A stretch of DNA of 13,940 bases from CAYJPV01 sp964396055 (lineage in GTDB: Bacteria > Acidobacteriota > Vicinamibacteria > Vicinamibacterales > JAKQTR01), in the NCBI GenBank assembly GCA_964396055.1, contig CAYNDV010000122.1, forward strand, positions 1 through 13,940. The letters run 5' to 3'. The notes below the pieces were generated by a model that had not been told where the DNA came from, searched no databases, and saw only the letters and a list, made by a program, of their open reading frames with translations. Shown here one piece after another: positions 1 through 8,514 of this stretch; the first letter of the stretch is position 1, and every line of letters begins with the position of its first letter. The translations under genes and the position numbers were made by a program.

Positions 1-12
1 GCCCCAAGCCCC

Positions 13-1689
<1,677 letters not shown>

Positions 1690-1706
1690 AGCTCATCACC
1701 CAGGCC

Positions 1707-1763
1707 GTTCGGCTGTTCGGCTGTCGGGCCGTTGGGCCAGTCAGACCGTTGGGCCGTTCGGCG
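1707..1763. repeat. Degenerate 8-bp tandem array (GTTCGGCT/GTTGGGCC)
   Basis: Head-to-tail units fill the gap between ettA and the DUF4440 gene: GTTCGGCT (1707-1714), GTTCGGCT (1715-1722), GTCGGGCC (1723-1730), GTTGGGCC (1731-1738), a diverged 9-mer (1739-1747), GTTGGGCC (1748-1755) and GTTCGGCG (1756-1763). The array ends directly at the stop codon of the DUF4440 gene. A further GTTCGGCC copy sits at 2291-2298. No function is evident; it occupies the upstream region of ettA. Confidence 0.8.
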
Positions 1764-2237
1764 TTACCTGCAGTCGCACGGCGGACAGCCGCTGTCGAAG
1801 ATGATGCGCCACGTGCCGTCCTTCTCGAGCCGCCAGATCGAGTTGAACGTGCCGACACGCGTGCCGGACGGATCGAACACCGGCCCGGACGAGGACGCGA
1901 GTGTTCCCGAATCGAGCACTTCCACGCGGTCAGGCCGCCAGGAAAAGGGCGCGGCCGGCCCTTCGTAGTAGCGGCGCCAGCCGTCAGCCACCTGGGCCTT
2001 GCCGCGAAACGTCCGCGTCTGTCCCATGAAGACCGACTCCGCCGCCAGGAATGAGACGAACCCCGCGTGGTCACGGTCCGCCATCGTCTTCGCGAAGGCG
2101 GTCTCCGTGTCCCACACCTGCTTCGCCAGCGGCGGCAAGGCCGCCGGATCCTGCACCGGCACCGGGCCCTGCGCAAGGACCACGGAAGCGGCAAGCAGAC
2201 ACGCCGCCGTTCCGGCCGCCGTCACCCATGTGCGCAT
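1764..2237 (-). CDS. Exported DUF4440/SnoaL-like (NTF2 fold) protein
   Basis: This is a 157-residue small protein. It has a clear Sec signal peptide: MRTW, a hydrophobic core at about 5-20, and a likely SPase I site VLA|Q after residue 22. The mature part begins with a helical region (VWDTETAFAKTMADRD, about 41-56). It continues with FVSFLAAESVFMG and FRGKAQVADGWRRYYEGP, then a strand-rich C-terminal half ending with SIWRLEKDGTWRIIFDSG. This is the order seen in DUF4440/SnoaL-type NTF2-fold proteins, which hold small ligands or act as enzymes or scaffolds; the substrate here is unknown. The extreme C-terminus carries CPPCDC (151-156), which is unusual. The start at 2237 was chosen because GGAGGT lies 4 nt upstream and it gives a compact signal peptide. 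An in-frame ATG at 2255 would add six residues (MTREVW) and is a possible leaderless alternative. Confidence 0.85.
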   Translation of the reverse strand: MRTWVTAAGTAACLLAASVVLAQGPVPVQDPAALPPLAKQVWDTETAFAKTMADRDHAGFVSFLAAESVFMGQTRTFRGKAQVADGWRRYYEGPAAPFSWRPDRVEVLDSGTLASSSGPVFDPSGTRVGTFNSIWRLEKDGTWRIIFDSGCPPCDCR

Positions 2238-2241
2238 CCAC

Positions 2242-2247
2242 ACCTCC
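2242..2247 (-). promoter_or_regulatory. Ribosome binding site deciding the DUF4440 start
   Basis: GGAGGT on the minus strand ends 4 nt before the ATG at 2237. It favours that start over the in-frame ATG at 2255. Confidence 0.65.
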
Positions 2248-2261
2248 CGCGTCATCCACCT

Positions 2262-2267
2262 ATTCTA
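2262..2267 (-). promoter_or_regulatory. Candidate -10 box TAGAAT for the DUF4440 gene
   Basis: TAGAAT on the minus strand is followed by 6 nt and then the ATG at 2255. Transcription would begin at about 2255. That gives either a leaderless message from 2255 or an 18-nt leader containing the GGAGGT used by the start at 2237. I see no convincing -35 box. Confidence 0.4.
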
Positions 2268-2304
2268 CCGGCATGGGGCCACCACGGGCCGTTCGGCCGT
2301 CGGC

Positions 2305-2339
2305 GGTTCACGGTTCGCGGTTCACGGTTCGCGGTTCAG
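2305..2339. repeat. Heptamer tandem array GGTTCAC/GGTTCGC
   Basis: Five consecutive 7-bp units alternate strictly: GGTTCAC (2305), GGTTCGC (2312), GGTTCAC (2319), GGTTCGC (2326), GGTTCAG (2333). The array lies in the divergent gap between the DUF4440 gene and the hydrolase. The same units recur at 9607-9627. Confidence 0.9.
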
Positions 2340-2354
2340 CGTGATCCCTTCTTG

Positions 2355-2410
<56 letters not shown>

Positions 2411-2415
2411 CACCG

Positions 2416-2421
2416 TACAAT
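2416..2421 (+). promoter_or_regulatory. Candidate -10 box TACAAT for the hydrolase
   Basis: TACAAT is followed by 6 nt (ACCCCC) and then the ATG at 2428, so a transcript starting at the usual distance would begin at the start codon. No Shine-Dalgarno sequence precedes the ATG, which fits a leaderless message. The -35 position falls inside the CTTCTGT array. Confidence 0.45.
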
Positions 2422-2427
2422 ACCCCC

Positions 2428-3123
2428 ATGCCTGAAACCCGGCTCATTCCCCTGACTGGTGGCGGCCAGGTCACCGCTGTGTACTACACCGCCACCGGCG
2501 AGGCAGCTGCCACCCTCGTGCTCGCCCACGGCGCGGGCGCCGGGCAGGCCAGCGCCTTCATGACGGACTACGCCCAGGGGCTGGCGGGCCACGGCCTGCA
2601 CGTCGTGACCTTCAACTTCCCCTACACCGAGTTGGGCCGCAAGCTGCCCGATCCGCAACCGGTGCTCGAGTCGTGCTTCAGATCGGTCCTCGATCGTGTG
2701 GCCGCCGATCCGGCGATGGGCGGACGGCCGCTGTTCATCGGCGGCAAGTCCATGGGCGGACGGATGGCGTCGCACCTGGCGGCGAACCGCGAGGCCGCAG
2801 GCGCCCACTGGTGGCCGTGGCTGCGCGGGCTCGTGTTCTTCGGCTACCCCCTCCATCCGCCGGCACGGCCGCAGCAGGTCCGGGTCGCCCACCTGGCGCA
2901 CATCGTCCACCCCATGCTGTTCGTGCAGGGCGGGCGGGACGCGTTCGGCACGCCCGACGAACTGCGCGGATTCCTCGACGTCCTGGGCGCACCCTGCACG
3001 CTCCATCCGGTCGTCGCGGGCGACCACTCTCTCGAGGTGCTCAAACGGTCCGGGGTGGATCAGCGCGCACTCACCCGGGCTATCCAGACGGCCGTCTCGG
3101 AATGGATACGATCTTGCATTTGA
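2428..3123 (+). CDS. Alpha/beta hydrolase of the KANL3/TEX30 type
   Basis: This 231-residue cytoplasmic alpha/beta hydrolase has an oxyanion-region motif AHGAGAG (33-39). Its nucleophile elbow is G-G-K-S-M-G-G, with Ser108 as nucleophile. The acid is probably Asp171 in VQGGRDAFG, and the catalytic His is probably His200 in AGDHS. The HGAGAG...GKSMGGR pattern is typical of the small family that includes bacterial relatives of KANL3/TEX30 and dienelactone-hydrolase-like proteins. The natural substrate is not known. There is no signal peptide. The reading frame stays open upstream to 1999, but that part runs through the repeats and antisense to the DUF4440 gene. The ATG at 2428 is where family-like sequence begins (MPETRLIPLTGGGQVTAVYY). 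There is no clear ribosome binding site, and a -10-like box lies 6 nt upstream, so translation may be leaderless. The HD-GYP gene follows 98 nt downstream on the same strand. Confidence 0.88.
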   Translation: MPETRLIPLTGGGQVTAVYYTATGEAAATLVLAHGAGAGQASAFMTDYAQGLAGHGLHVVTFNFPYTELGRKLPDPQPVLESCFRSVLDRVAADPAMGGRPLFIGGKSMGGRMASHLAANREAAGAHWWPWLRGLVFFGYPLHPPARPQQVRVAHLAHIVHPMLFVQGGRDAFGTPDELRGFLDVLGAPCTLHPVVAGDHSLEVLKRSGVDQRALTRAIQTAVSEWIRSCI

Positions 3124-3139
3124 GGGAGGGCGGCAGTGA

Positions 3140-3167
3140 TTGGCGGCGCGGCGCGGTCCGATAGATC
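3140..3167 (+). promoter_or_regulatory. Weak candidate promoter for the HD-GYP gene
   Basis: TTGGCG (3140-3145) and TAGATC (3162-3167) are separated by 16 nt in the gap between the hydrolase and the HD-GYP gene. Both boxes deviate from consensus, so this is a low-confidence suggestion. Confidence 0.2.
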
Positions 3168-3221
3168 CCATGTACCGCGAAGCTCCTTCCCGCAGAGGAG
3201 CCCGGCAAAGGAACGCGCACC

Positions 3222-4244
3222 ATGCTCTCTTCCGGCGAATCCGTCCTGGCCCCCATCGAGGTATCACCAGACCGCGCGGGGCGTCTCACGGCCCTGTTCC
3301 ACCGGTCGTGGCGCCGCACCAACGCGGAGTGGCTGCTGCTGCTCGCGCTGTTCGCGCTGGCCGGCCTGCTCGACTCGGTCCCCACGTCGGGCCGGGTGGT
3401 CCTGAATCTCTTCTACGTGCCGGCAGCGGCGTCGGCCTACCTGTTCGGGCGGCGCCACGCCACACTGACCGCCTTCGGCAGCGTGCTGATCGTGCTCGTG
3501 CTGACGCACACGAATCCCGCCATCCTGGCGAGCCACCTGCAAGTGGACGCCGCCGCCGCCCAGTGGATCGAACTGGTCGGCTGGGGCGGCCCCCTCATCC
3601 TGGCGGCGTGGCTGATGGGCACCATGTACGAACACCGCGCCGCGCAACTCCGCGAACTGCGCAGCACGTACGACGGCATCCTGATCATCCTCCGCCACTT
3701 CATCGCGAACGACAGCTACACGGAGAACCACTGCTACCGCGTCTCGCTGTACGCCTCGAAGATCGCGACGGACATGGATCTGCCCTCGGGCGAGGTGGAG
3801 GACATCCGCGCGGCGGCCCTGCTGCACGACATCGGCAAGCTCAAGGTGAGCCGGGATCTGCTTCACAAGGCGGCACGGCTGACGGAAGAGGAGTTCGTGG
3901 AGGTGCGCCGGCACGTTGACCACAGCGTGAGCGTCATCGAACCGGCCGGCGGCGCCCTGCGCCGCATCCTGCCGATCGTCCTGGGCCACCACGATCGGTA
4001 CGATGGCGAGGGCCACCATCCCTCCGCCGGCAACGACATCCCGATGGGCGCGCGGATTCTCGCGGTGGCGGACGCGTTCGACGCGATGACCAGCGACCGC
4101 CCGTACCGGCGGGCCATTCCCCCGCTCGAAGCGAAGACGCTCATCGAGAAGGGCATGGGCAAGGAGTTCGACCCGGCCGTGGTGGCGTCATTCCTGCGGC
4201 TGTTCCGGTCAGGCGAACTGGACCTGACACCGGTCGTCGTCTAA
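3222..4244 (+). CDS. Membrane-anchored HD-GYP-family phosphodiesterase
   Basis: This 340-residue protein probably hydrolyses cyclic di-GMP or a related nucleotide at the inner membrane. The N-terminal third has four hydrophobic segments, roughly at 37-52, 58-75, 80-96 and 117-135. They form a small membrane module without a recognisable periplasmic sensor. The HD domain follows from about 150. It includes H170 in ENHCYRV, the HD pair in HDIGK (202-206), H231/H234, the HH pair (256-257) and D284 in VADAFDAMTSDRPYR. The predicted metal-binding residues are therefore present. The family's GYP triplet, normally HHExxDGxGYP, reads HHDRYDGEGHH here (256-266), so Tyr-Pro is replaced by His-His. The start is supported by AAAGGA (3207-3212) 9 nt upstream. 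Its TAA stop overlaps the TAG stop of the convergent TRAP permease gene, and a stable hairpin follows at once. Confidence 0.88.
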   Translation: MLSSGESVLAPIEVSPDRAGRLTALFHRSWRRTNAEWLLLLALFALAGLLDSVPTSGRVVLNLFYVPAAASAYLFGRRHATLTAFGSVLIVLVLTHTNPAILASHLQVDAAAAQWIELVGWGGPLILAAWLMGTMYEHRAAQLRELRSTYDGILIILRHFIANDSYTENHCYRVSLYASKIATDMDLPSGEVEDIRAAALLHDIGKLKVSRDLLHKAARLTEEEFVEVRRHVDHSVSVIEPAGGALRRILPIVLGHHDRYDGEGHHPSAGNDIPMGARILAVADAFDAMTSDRPYRRAIPPLEAKTLIEKGMGKEFDPAVVASFLRLFRSGELDLTPVVV

Positions 4245-6169
4245 GCGCCGCTTCGGCGGCGCCGCCGCAGGTGCCACGCGATGGCGACACCCAGGCACGC
4301 CAGGCCCGCGGCGTCCGCCACCCCTGCGGGGTAGAACAGCAGAACACCTCCGGCCGTCGCGAGCACCCGCTCGAACGCGGTCGCCGGCCGGACCACCCAC
4401 CCGCCCAGGCCGATCGCCAGGCCCGCCACGCCGAGCGCGGCCGTGACGGCGGTCGTGACGGCATCCATCCACGACGCCTGCAGCAAGACGCCGAGCCCCT
4501 TCGGATCCAGCGTGAAGACGAACGGGACCAGGAACGCCGGCGCGGTGTACTTCCACGTCAGCATCATCGTCCGGAACGGGTTGCCGCCGGTGAGGGCCGC
4601 GGCGGCGAACGGCGCCAGCGCGGTCGGCGGGCTCACTTCGGACAGCACGGCGTAGTAGAAGATGAACATGTGCGCCGCCACGGGCGTCACGCCCACGTCG
4701 ATCATCGCCGGCGCCACCATGACGGCCCCGATGATGTAGGACGCGGTCACGGGAACGGCCAGACCGAGCAGCCACACCGCCAGGGCCGCGTACAGGACGG
4801 TCAGGACCAGGTGCCCGCCCGCCAGCGCCACGATCAGTCCGGCCACCTTCAATCCCAGGCCGGTCAGCGTGACGACGCCGACGATGATGCCGGCGGTGGC
4901 GGTGGTGGCGGCCACCGGCACGACGCCGCGGCCGCCCGCGGCGAGCGCGGCGCCAAGGCGCCGGGGCCACAGCGCGGTCTCTGGCCGCACGAAACTGAGC
5001 GCCACCGCCAGGCACGTCGCCCAGAACACCGCGCGAAACGCCGAGAAGCCGGCCACCATCAGCACCGCGACGCTCACGAGCGACAGGAAGTGGTAGCCGT
5101 GCCGTCGTGTCAGTGCCCACGCCGAAGGCACGTCGCCTTCGACGGCACGCGTGCCGAGACGGCGGGAGTCGGCCTCGATCATCAGGAACGACGACAGGTA
5201 GTACAGCACGGTCGGCAGTGTGGCCATCACCAGCACGTGCAGGTACGGGATCTTCAGGTACTCGGCGATCAGGAACGCGGCGGCGCCGAGCGTCGGCGGC
5301 GACAGGATGGCCCCAATGCCGGCCGCGGACAGCACGGCTCCGGCCACAGTGGCCGGGTACCCCGCCTGGCGCAGCATGGGCCACGAGACCGACCCGAGCA
5401 TCACCGTCGTGGCCACGCCACTGCCCGACACGGTGCCCAGCAGGAATCCCGCCAGGGTCACGGTGCGGCCGGCCGTCGCGCCGGATCGCGACCGCCCCAG
5501 CACCGCGCGCGACCAGTCCAGGAAGAACGCGCCGGCGCCGGAGTGTTCGAGGACCGCGCCGAAGATCGTGAACAACACGATGTAGGTCGAGGCCACGTCC
5601 AGCGGCACGCCGAACACGCCCTCCATCGTCATGTAGAGCGTGCCGACGAGGCGGTGGAGGCCGTAGCCGCGGTGGGCCACGCCCGCGAGTCCGACGCGGT
5701 CCAGCCACGGGCCCAGCCACGCGTAGGCGAGGAACGCGGCAGCCGTGAGCGGCAGGATCCACCCCGTGGTGCGCCGGGTGGCTTCCAGCACCAGGAGGAG
5801 GGCCGCGACTCCCAACGTCACGTCAACGACCGTCGGCTCGGCCGCGCGATAGACGAACTGCTCGAAGTCGATGAGGGGCCAGACCACGCTGACGATGGCA
5901 GCGGCCATCAGCAGCCAGTCGGTCGCCGGGACGGAGGCTCGCGCCCGCCCGCGGCGGGCGGGGTAGGCCAGGAAGGTGAGCATCAGGCAGCCGAGCAGGA
6001 AACGGATCCGGTACAGCTGAGCCGGCACCACCGCCACCACCCAGTAGAGGGCGTAGCCCGACACGCCGATGGCCAGCACGTCGGCGGAGCGCCGCACCCA
6101 CCCCTCACCCGCCGGGGCTGGCGCCTCCGGATCGAATCGGGTCAGCAGGTCGTCGGTGCCGGTAGCCAT
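4241..6169 (-). CDS. TRAP transporter permease, fused 4TM-12TM (TAXI type)
   Basis: This 642-residue inner-membrane protein fuses the small (DctQ-like) and large (DctM-like) permease parts, as is usual for TAXI-TRAP systems. TRAP systems import organic acids or similar solutes using a cation gradient. The small part covers about 30-150 with four hydrophobic segments. The large part runs from about 170 to 640 with many more. Recognisable DctM motifs are FGAVLEHSGAGAFFLD (203-218), GTVSGSGVATTVMLG (245-259), GIGAILSPPTLGAAAFLIAE (284-303), and EVSPPTALAPFAAAALTGGN (511-530) followed by PFRTMM. The C-terminus ends in a basic HLRRRRRSGA tail. The partner binding protein is encoded at 8502-9494, with the TonB receptor gene between them. 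The ATG at 6169 has no Shine-Dalgarno sequence but has TAAAAT 7 nt upstream. A terminator-like hairpin separates it from the receptor gene, so it may have its own promoter. Substrate unknown. Confidence 0.93.
   Translation of the reverse strand: MATGTDDLLTRFDPEAPAPAGEGWVRRSADVLAIGVSGYALYWVVAVVPAQLYRIRFLLGCLMLTFLAYPARRGRARASVPATDWLLMAAAIVSVVWPLIDFEQFVYRAAEPTVVDVTLGVAALLLVLEATRRTTGWILPLTAAAFLAYAWLGPWLDRVGLAGVAHRGYGLHRLVGTLYMTMEGVFGVPLDVASTYIVLFTIFGAVLEHSGAGAFFLDWSRAVLGRSRSGATAGRTVTLAGFLLGTVSGSGVATTVMLGSVSWPMLRQAGYPATVAGAVLSAAGIGAILSPPTLGAAAFLIAEYLKIPYLHVLVMATLPTVLYYLSSFLMIEADSRRLGTRAVEGDVPSAWALTRRHGYHFLSLVSVAVLMVAGFSAFRAVFWATCLAVALSFVRPETALWPRRLGAALAAGGRGVVPVAATTATAGIIVGVVTLTGLGLKVAGLIVALAGGHLVLTVLYAALAVWLLGLAVPVTASYIIGAVMVAPAMIDVGVTPVAAHMFIFYYAVLSEVSPPTALAPFAAAALTGGNPFRTMMLTWKYTAPAFLVPFVFTLDPKGLGVLLQASWMDAVTTAVTAALGVAGLAIGLGGWVVRPATAFERVLATAGGVLLFYPAGVADAAGLACLGVAIAWHLRRRRRSGA
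4245..4262 (+). terminator. cUUCGg tetraloop hairpin at the HD-GYP 3' end
   Basis: Arms GCGCCGC (4245-4251) and GCGGCGC (4256-4262) are perfect inverted repeats around TTCG, closed by a C-G pair. On the plus-strand transcript this is the extra-stable cUUCGg tetraloop, starting the base after the TAA of the HD-GYP gene. No T-run follows, so it is not a classic intrinsic terminator. It may act as a 3' end stabiliser or pause. It also encodes part of the Arg-rich C-terminus of the TRAP permease on the other strand, so codon choice could explain it. Confidence 0.45.
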
Positions 6170-6176
6170 CCCGGGG

Positions 6177-6182
6177 ATTTTA
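6177..6182 (-). promoter_or_regulatory. Candidate -10 box TAAAAT for the TRAP permease
   Basis: TAAAAT on the minus strand is followed by CCCCGGG and the ATG at 6169. This 7-nt spacing would put the transcript start at or within a base of the start codon. It lies just downstream of the hairpin that follows the receptor gene, so the permease could be transcribed separately as a leaderless message. Confidence 0.4.
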
Positions 6183-6192
6183 GGTCAAACGC

Positions 6193-6213
6193 AAAAGGGG
6201 CCTGGCCCCTTTT
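6193..6213 (-). terminator. Terminator-like hairpin after the TonB receptor gene
   Basis: This is a perfect inverted repeat: AAAAGGGGCC (6193-6202), one base, then GGCCCCTTTT (6204-6213). It begins the base after the receptor's TGA (6214-6216). On the minus-strand transcript it reads as an A-tract, a GGGGC/GCCCC stem and a U-tract of four, like a compact bidirectional terminator. Because the permease gene lies downstream on the same strand, it may reduce rather than stop read-through. Similar AAAAGGGGNCNGGCCCCTTTT palindromes are, from memory, dispersed in some bacterial genomes, so it could also be an interspersed element. Confidence 0.55.
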
Positions 6214-8514
6214 TCAGAACGAGAGGCGGGCGGAGAGCCAGAGGTGGCGGCCGGGTCCGTCAACACCCGACCCGTGGATGCGGTAGGCCTCGTTGAAGAT
6301 GTTGGCCAGGCCGCCGGTCACGCCGATGCCACGCCAGAGCGGCAGGCCGGCGGCAGCGTTGACGACCACCCATCCCGGCGTACCGCCGGGAGGAATCCGG
6401 TGGTCGGCGGCGTCTCCCGGCGCCAGCCGGTCCTGCGTGCGTGCGGCACGAAGGGTGGTCTCGACCCACCAGCCCCGCCCGCCGCGGTACCGCGCGCCCA
6501 ACAGGCCGTTCGCGGGCGGAATCCGCCGGAGCGGCGTCCCGCCGTCCTTCAGTTCGCCGAGCGTCGTGGACCCGAACCCGAACAGCGTGAGCGGAGAGGC
6601 CACGCGCCATTCGACATCGGCGTCGATCCCGCGCACGACGGCCGCGCCGAGGTTCGCCCGGTGATACACGAACTGCCCGTCGAGCGTCGGCGAGCCGTTG
6701 AACGTCGTCCGTTCGCGATCGATCAGGTCGTCCAGGTTCATCCGGTACGCCGTCACGGCCGCCGTGACGCGGCTGGCGCCCACCTTGACGCCGCCTTCGA
6801 AGGCGAGCGAGCGCTCGGGCTTCAACCCCTCGGGCGGCACTTCCACGCCGAAGTCGAAGAGTCCCAGGGTGCTCAGGTCGTCGATGTTGGGCGCACGAAA
6901 CGCCTGGGCGACGGAGCCGAAGACCGAGGCCCACGGCGTGAGCGCGACGCGCGCCGCCAGGCTGCCAACGACGGCGTCGGGCGTCAGCGCCGTCGGACCG
7001 AATGCGGGGTCGTCCGCCCGCACGTCGTCGCGCGTGTAGCGGGCCCCAGCGTCAACCGCCCACCGGCCCGACGCGACGGTGGCCATGACGAAGCCCGCCA
7101 CCGACTGGCGGGTGGCCCCGTCGGGGTACAGGCCACGCAGCGGGATCGACGTGCCGGTAGACACGTTGGTGTCCCGCCGCCAACTGCGGACCACATCGTC
7201 GTAGATCTCGACACCGCCCTGCCACGCGAGCCAGGGGGCGAGGCGGCCACCGAGGTCGGCCGCGAGGCCGGCGGTGGACACCACGTCCTCCTCCCGCGTT
7301 TCGACGGGTGACGCGGTGCGCCGGCGGACCCGCCCCTCTTCCGAGCGGTGCCAGGAGGCGGTGACCCGCACGGTGTCGAGCCATGGCGTGTCGAGCCGGT
7401 GATCGAGTTCGACGTACCCCAGGCGCCTGATCTGCGGATCGAAACTGTACACGGCGTACCCGCGCTGGGCCACCTGATCGAAACGCGGGACGTCGAACTG
7501 GTGCACGTTCTGGAAGAGCGCCGTCACGCGGGTACGCGGGGCCGGCCGCCACAGGACGCTGGCGTCCACGTCAGCCTCGTCGTACCCGGACGGCGCCTCG
7601 GTCCCAAGCGAGCCGCCAGCCACGAGGTCGCCGAACGCACGGTAGGTGACACCACCACGCGCGGCCAGGCGCCGACCGGAGACGAATCCCTCGGCCCGGA
7701 CACTGGCCTCCATCCCCTGCCCGGCGAGGCGGGTGGCCACCGAGCCGCCGGCGATGACCGTGCCGGCGGACAGGACAGGCCGGGGCGTCACGACGTTCAC
7801 CACGCCCCCGAGGGCATCGCTGCCGTATGCCACCGAGCCGGCCCCGCGGAGGATCTCGATTCGCTCGAGCCCGAAGGCGTCGATCGTGTTCATGTACTGG
7901 TTCGGCCCGAGCCTGAACGTCGCGTTGTTCAGCCGCACGCCGTCGATGAGCACGAGCACCTGGTTGCCGACCAGGCCGCGCACGAACGGCGAGCCGCCGC
8001 CGTGGTTCGTCTTCTGCACCCAGCCGCCGCTCTGGTCCTGGAGCGCCTCCGGCGCCGTGCGCGCCGCCCGTTCCTCGAGCGTGGCCTGGCCGATGATCGT
8101 GGTGGACCGGGGCGTGGTCGCCTCGAGGCGCTCCGTCCGGCTGGCGGCGACGATGACGGCCTCGTCGAGGCGGAGGATCGCGGGATTCAGCAGGACGGTC
8201 AGCGGATCCGGCACGTGGCCCGGCTCGAGGAGGGTTTCGACGGGGTGGAACCCGTCGGCGACCACGCGCACCGCCAGACCGCGCCCGGTCGACAACCCCG
8301 CCAGGATGGCGACACCGTCCGATCCGGTCCGTACCGGCGATCCCTCGCCGACGACCGAAACCACCGCCCCCTCGATGGCGCGCTCGGTGACTGCGGCACG
8401 GACGACGACGCGCATCGCACGTTCGTCGGTCGCCGCCGCGGCCGGGCGGGAGGCCGACAGCGTCAGGCACAGCACGGCCGCGGCGAGGCCGCGCACACAC
8501 GTCAGTCCTTCCAT
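6214..8514 (-). CDS. TonB-dependent outer-membrane receptor with carboxypeptidase-like N-terminal domain
   Basis: This 766-residue protein would be an outer-membrane active transporter powered by TonB-ExbBD. A signal peptide occupies about 1-28 (LAAAVLCLTLSASRPAAAA). A carboxypeptidase-regulatory-like beta-sandwich covers about 35-110 (AIEGAVVSVVGEGSPVRTGSDGV). A TonB-box-like DEAVIVAA follows (117-124). The plug domain spans about 135-245 and contains the typical FVRGLVGNQVLVLIDGVRLN (177-196) and ERIEILRGAGSVAYGSDALG (217-236). The rest is a beta-barrel ending in LWLSARLSF, with the terminal Phe expected for barrel assembly. The plug motifs resemble the B12/heme/siderophore receptor group, but the ligand cannot be read from sequence. 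The frame stays open upstream to 9501 through the TAXI gene. The start at 8514 is chosen because the signal peptide begins there, overlapping the TAXI gene by 13 nt and indicating translational coupling. Confidence 0.92.
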   Translation of the reverse strand: MEGLTCVRGLAAAVLCLTLSASRPAAAATDERAMRVVVRAAVTERAIEGAVVSVVGEGSPVRTGSDGVAILAGLSTGRGLAVRVVADGFHPVETLLEPGHVPDPLTVLLNPAILRLDEAVIVAASRTERLEATTPRSTTIIGQATLEERAARTAPEALQDQSGGWVQKTNHGGGSPFVRGLVGNQVLVLIDGVRLNNATFRLGPNQYMNTIDAFGLERIEILRGAGSVAYGSDALGGVVNVVTPRPVLSAGTVIAGGSVATRLAGQGMEASVRAEGFVSGRRLAARGGVTYRAFGDLVAGGSLGTEAPSGYDEADVDASVLWRPAPRTRVTALFQNVHQFDVPRFDQVAQRGYAVYSFDPQIRRLGYVELDHRLDTPWLDTVRVTASWHRSEEGRVRRRTASPVETREEDVVSTAGLAADLGGRLAPWLAWQGGVEIYDDVVRSWRRDTNVSTGTSIPLRGLYPDGATRQSVAGFVMATVASGRWAVDAGARYTRDDVRADDPAFGPTALTPDAVVGSLAARVALTPWASVFGSVAQAFRAPNIDDLSTLGLFDFGVEVPPEGLKPERSLAFEGGVKVGASRVTAAVTAYRMNLDDLIDRERTTFNGSPTLDGQFVYHRANLGAAVVRGIDADVEWRVASPLTLFGFGSTTLGELKDGGTPLRRIPPANGLLGARYRGGRGWWVETTLRAARTQDRLAPGDAADHRIPPGGTPGWVVVNAAAGLPLWRGIGVTGGLANIFNEAYRIHGSGVDGPGRHLWLSARLSF

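Noticed and set aside
4245..4262. Classic intrinsic terminator for the HD-GYP gene
   Set aside because: The stem is strong but no T-run follows, so it is kept only as a stabilising or pausing hairpin candidate.
4271..6286. A 671-codon open frame on the plus strand opposite the TRAP permease gene
   Set aside because: Mirror frame of a GC-rich gene with low-complexity composition and no recognisable motif.
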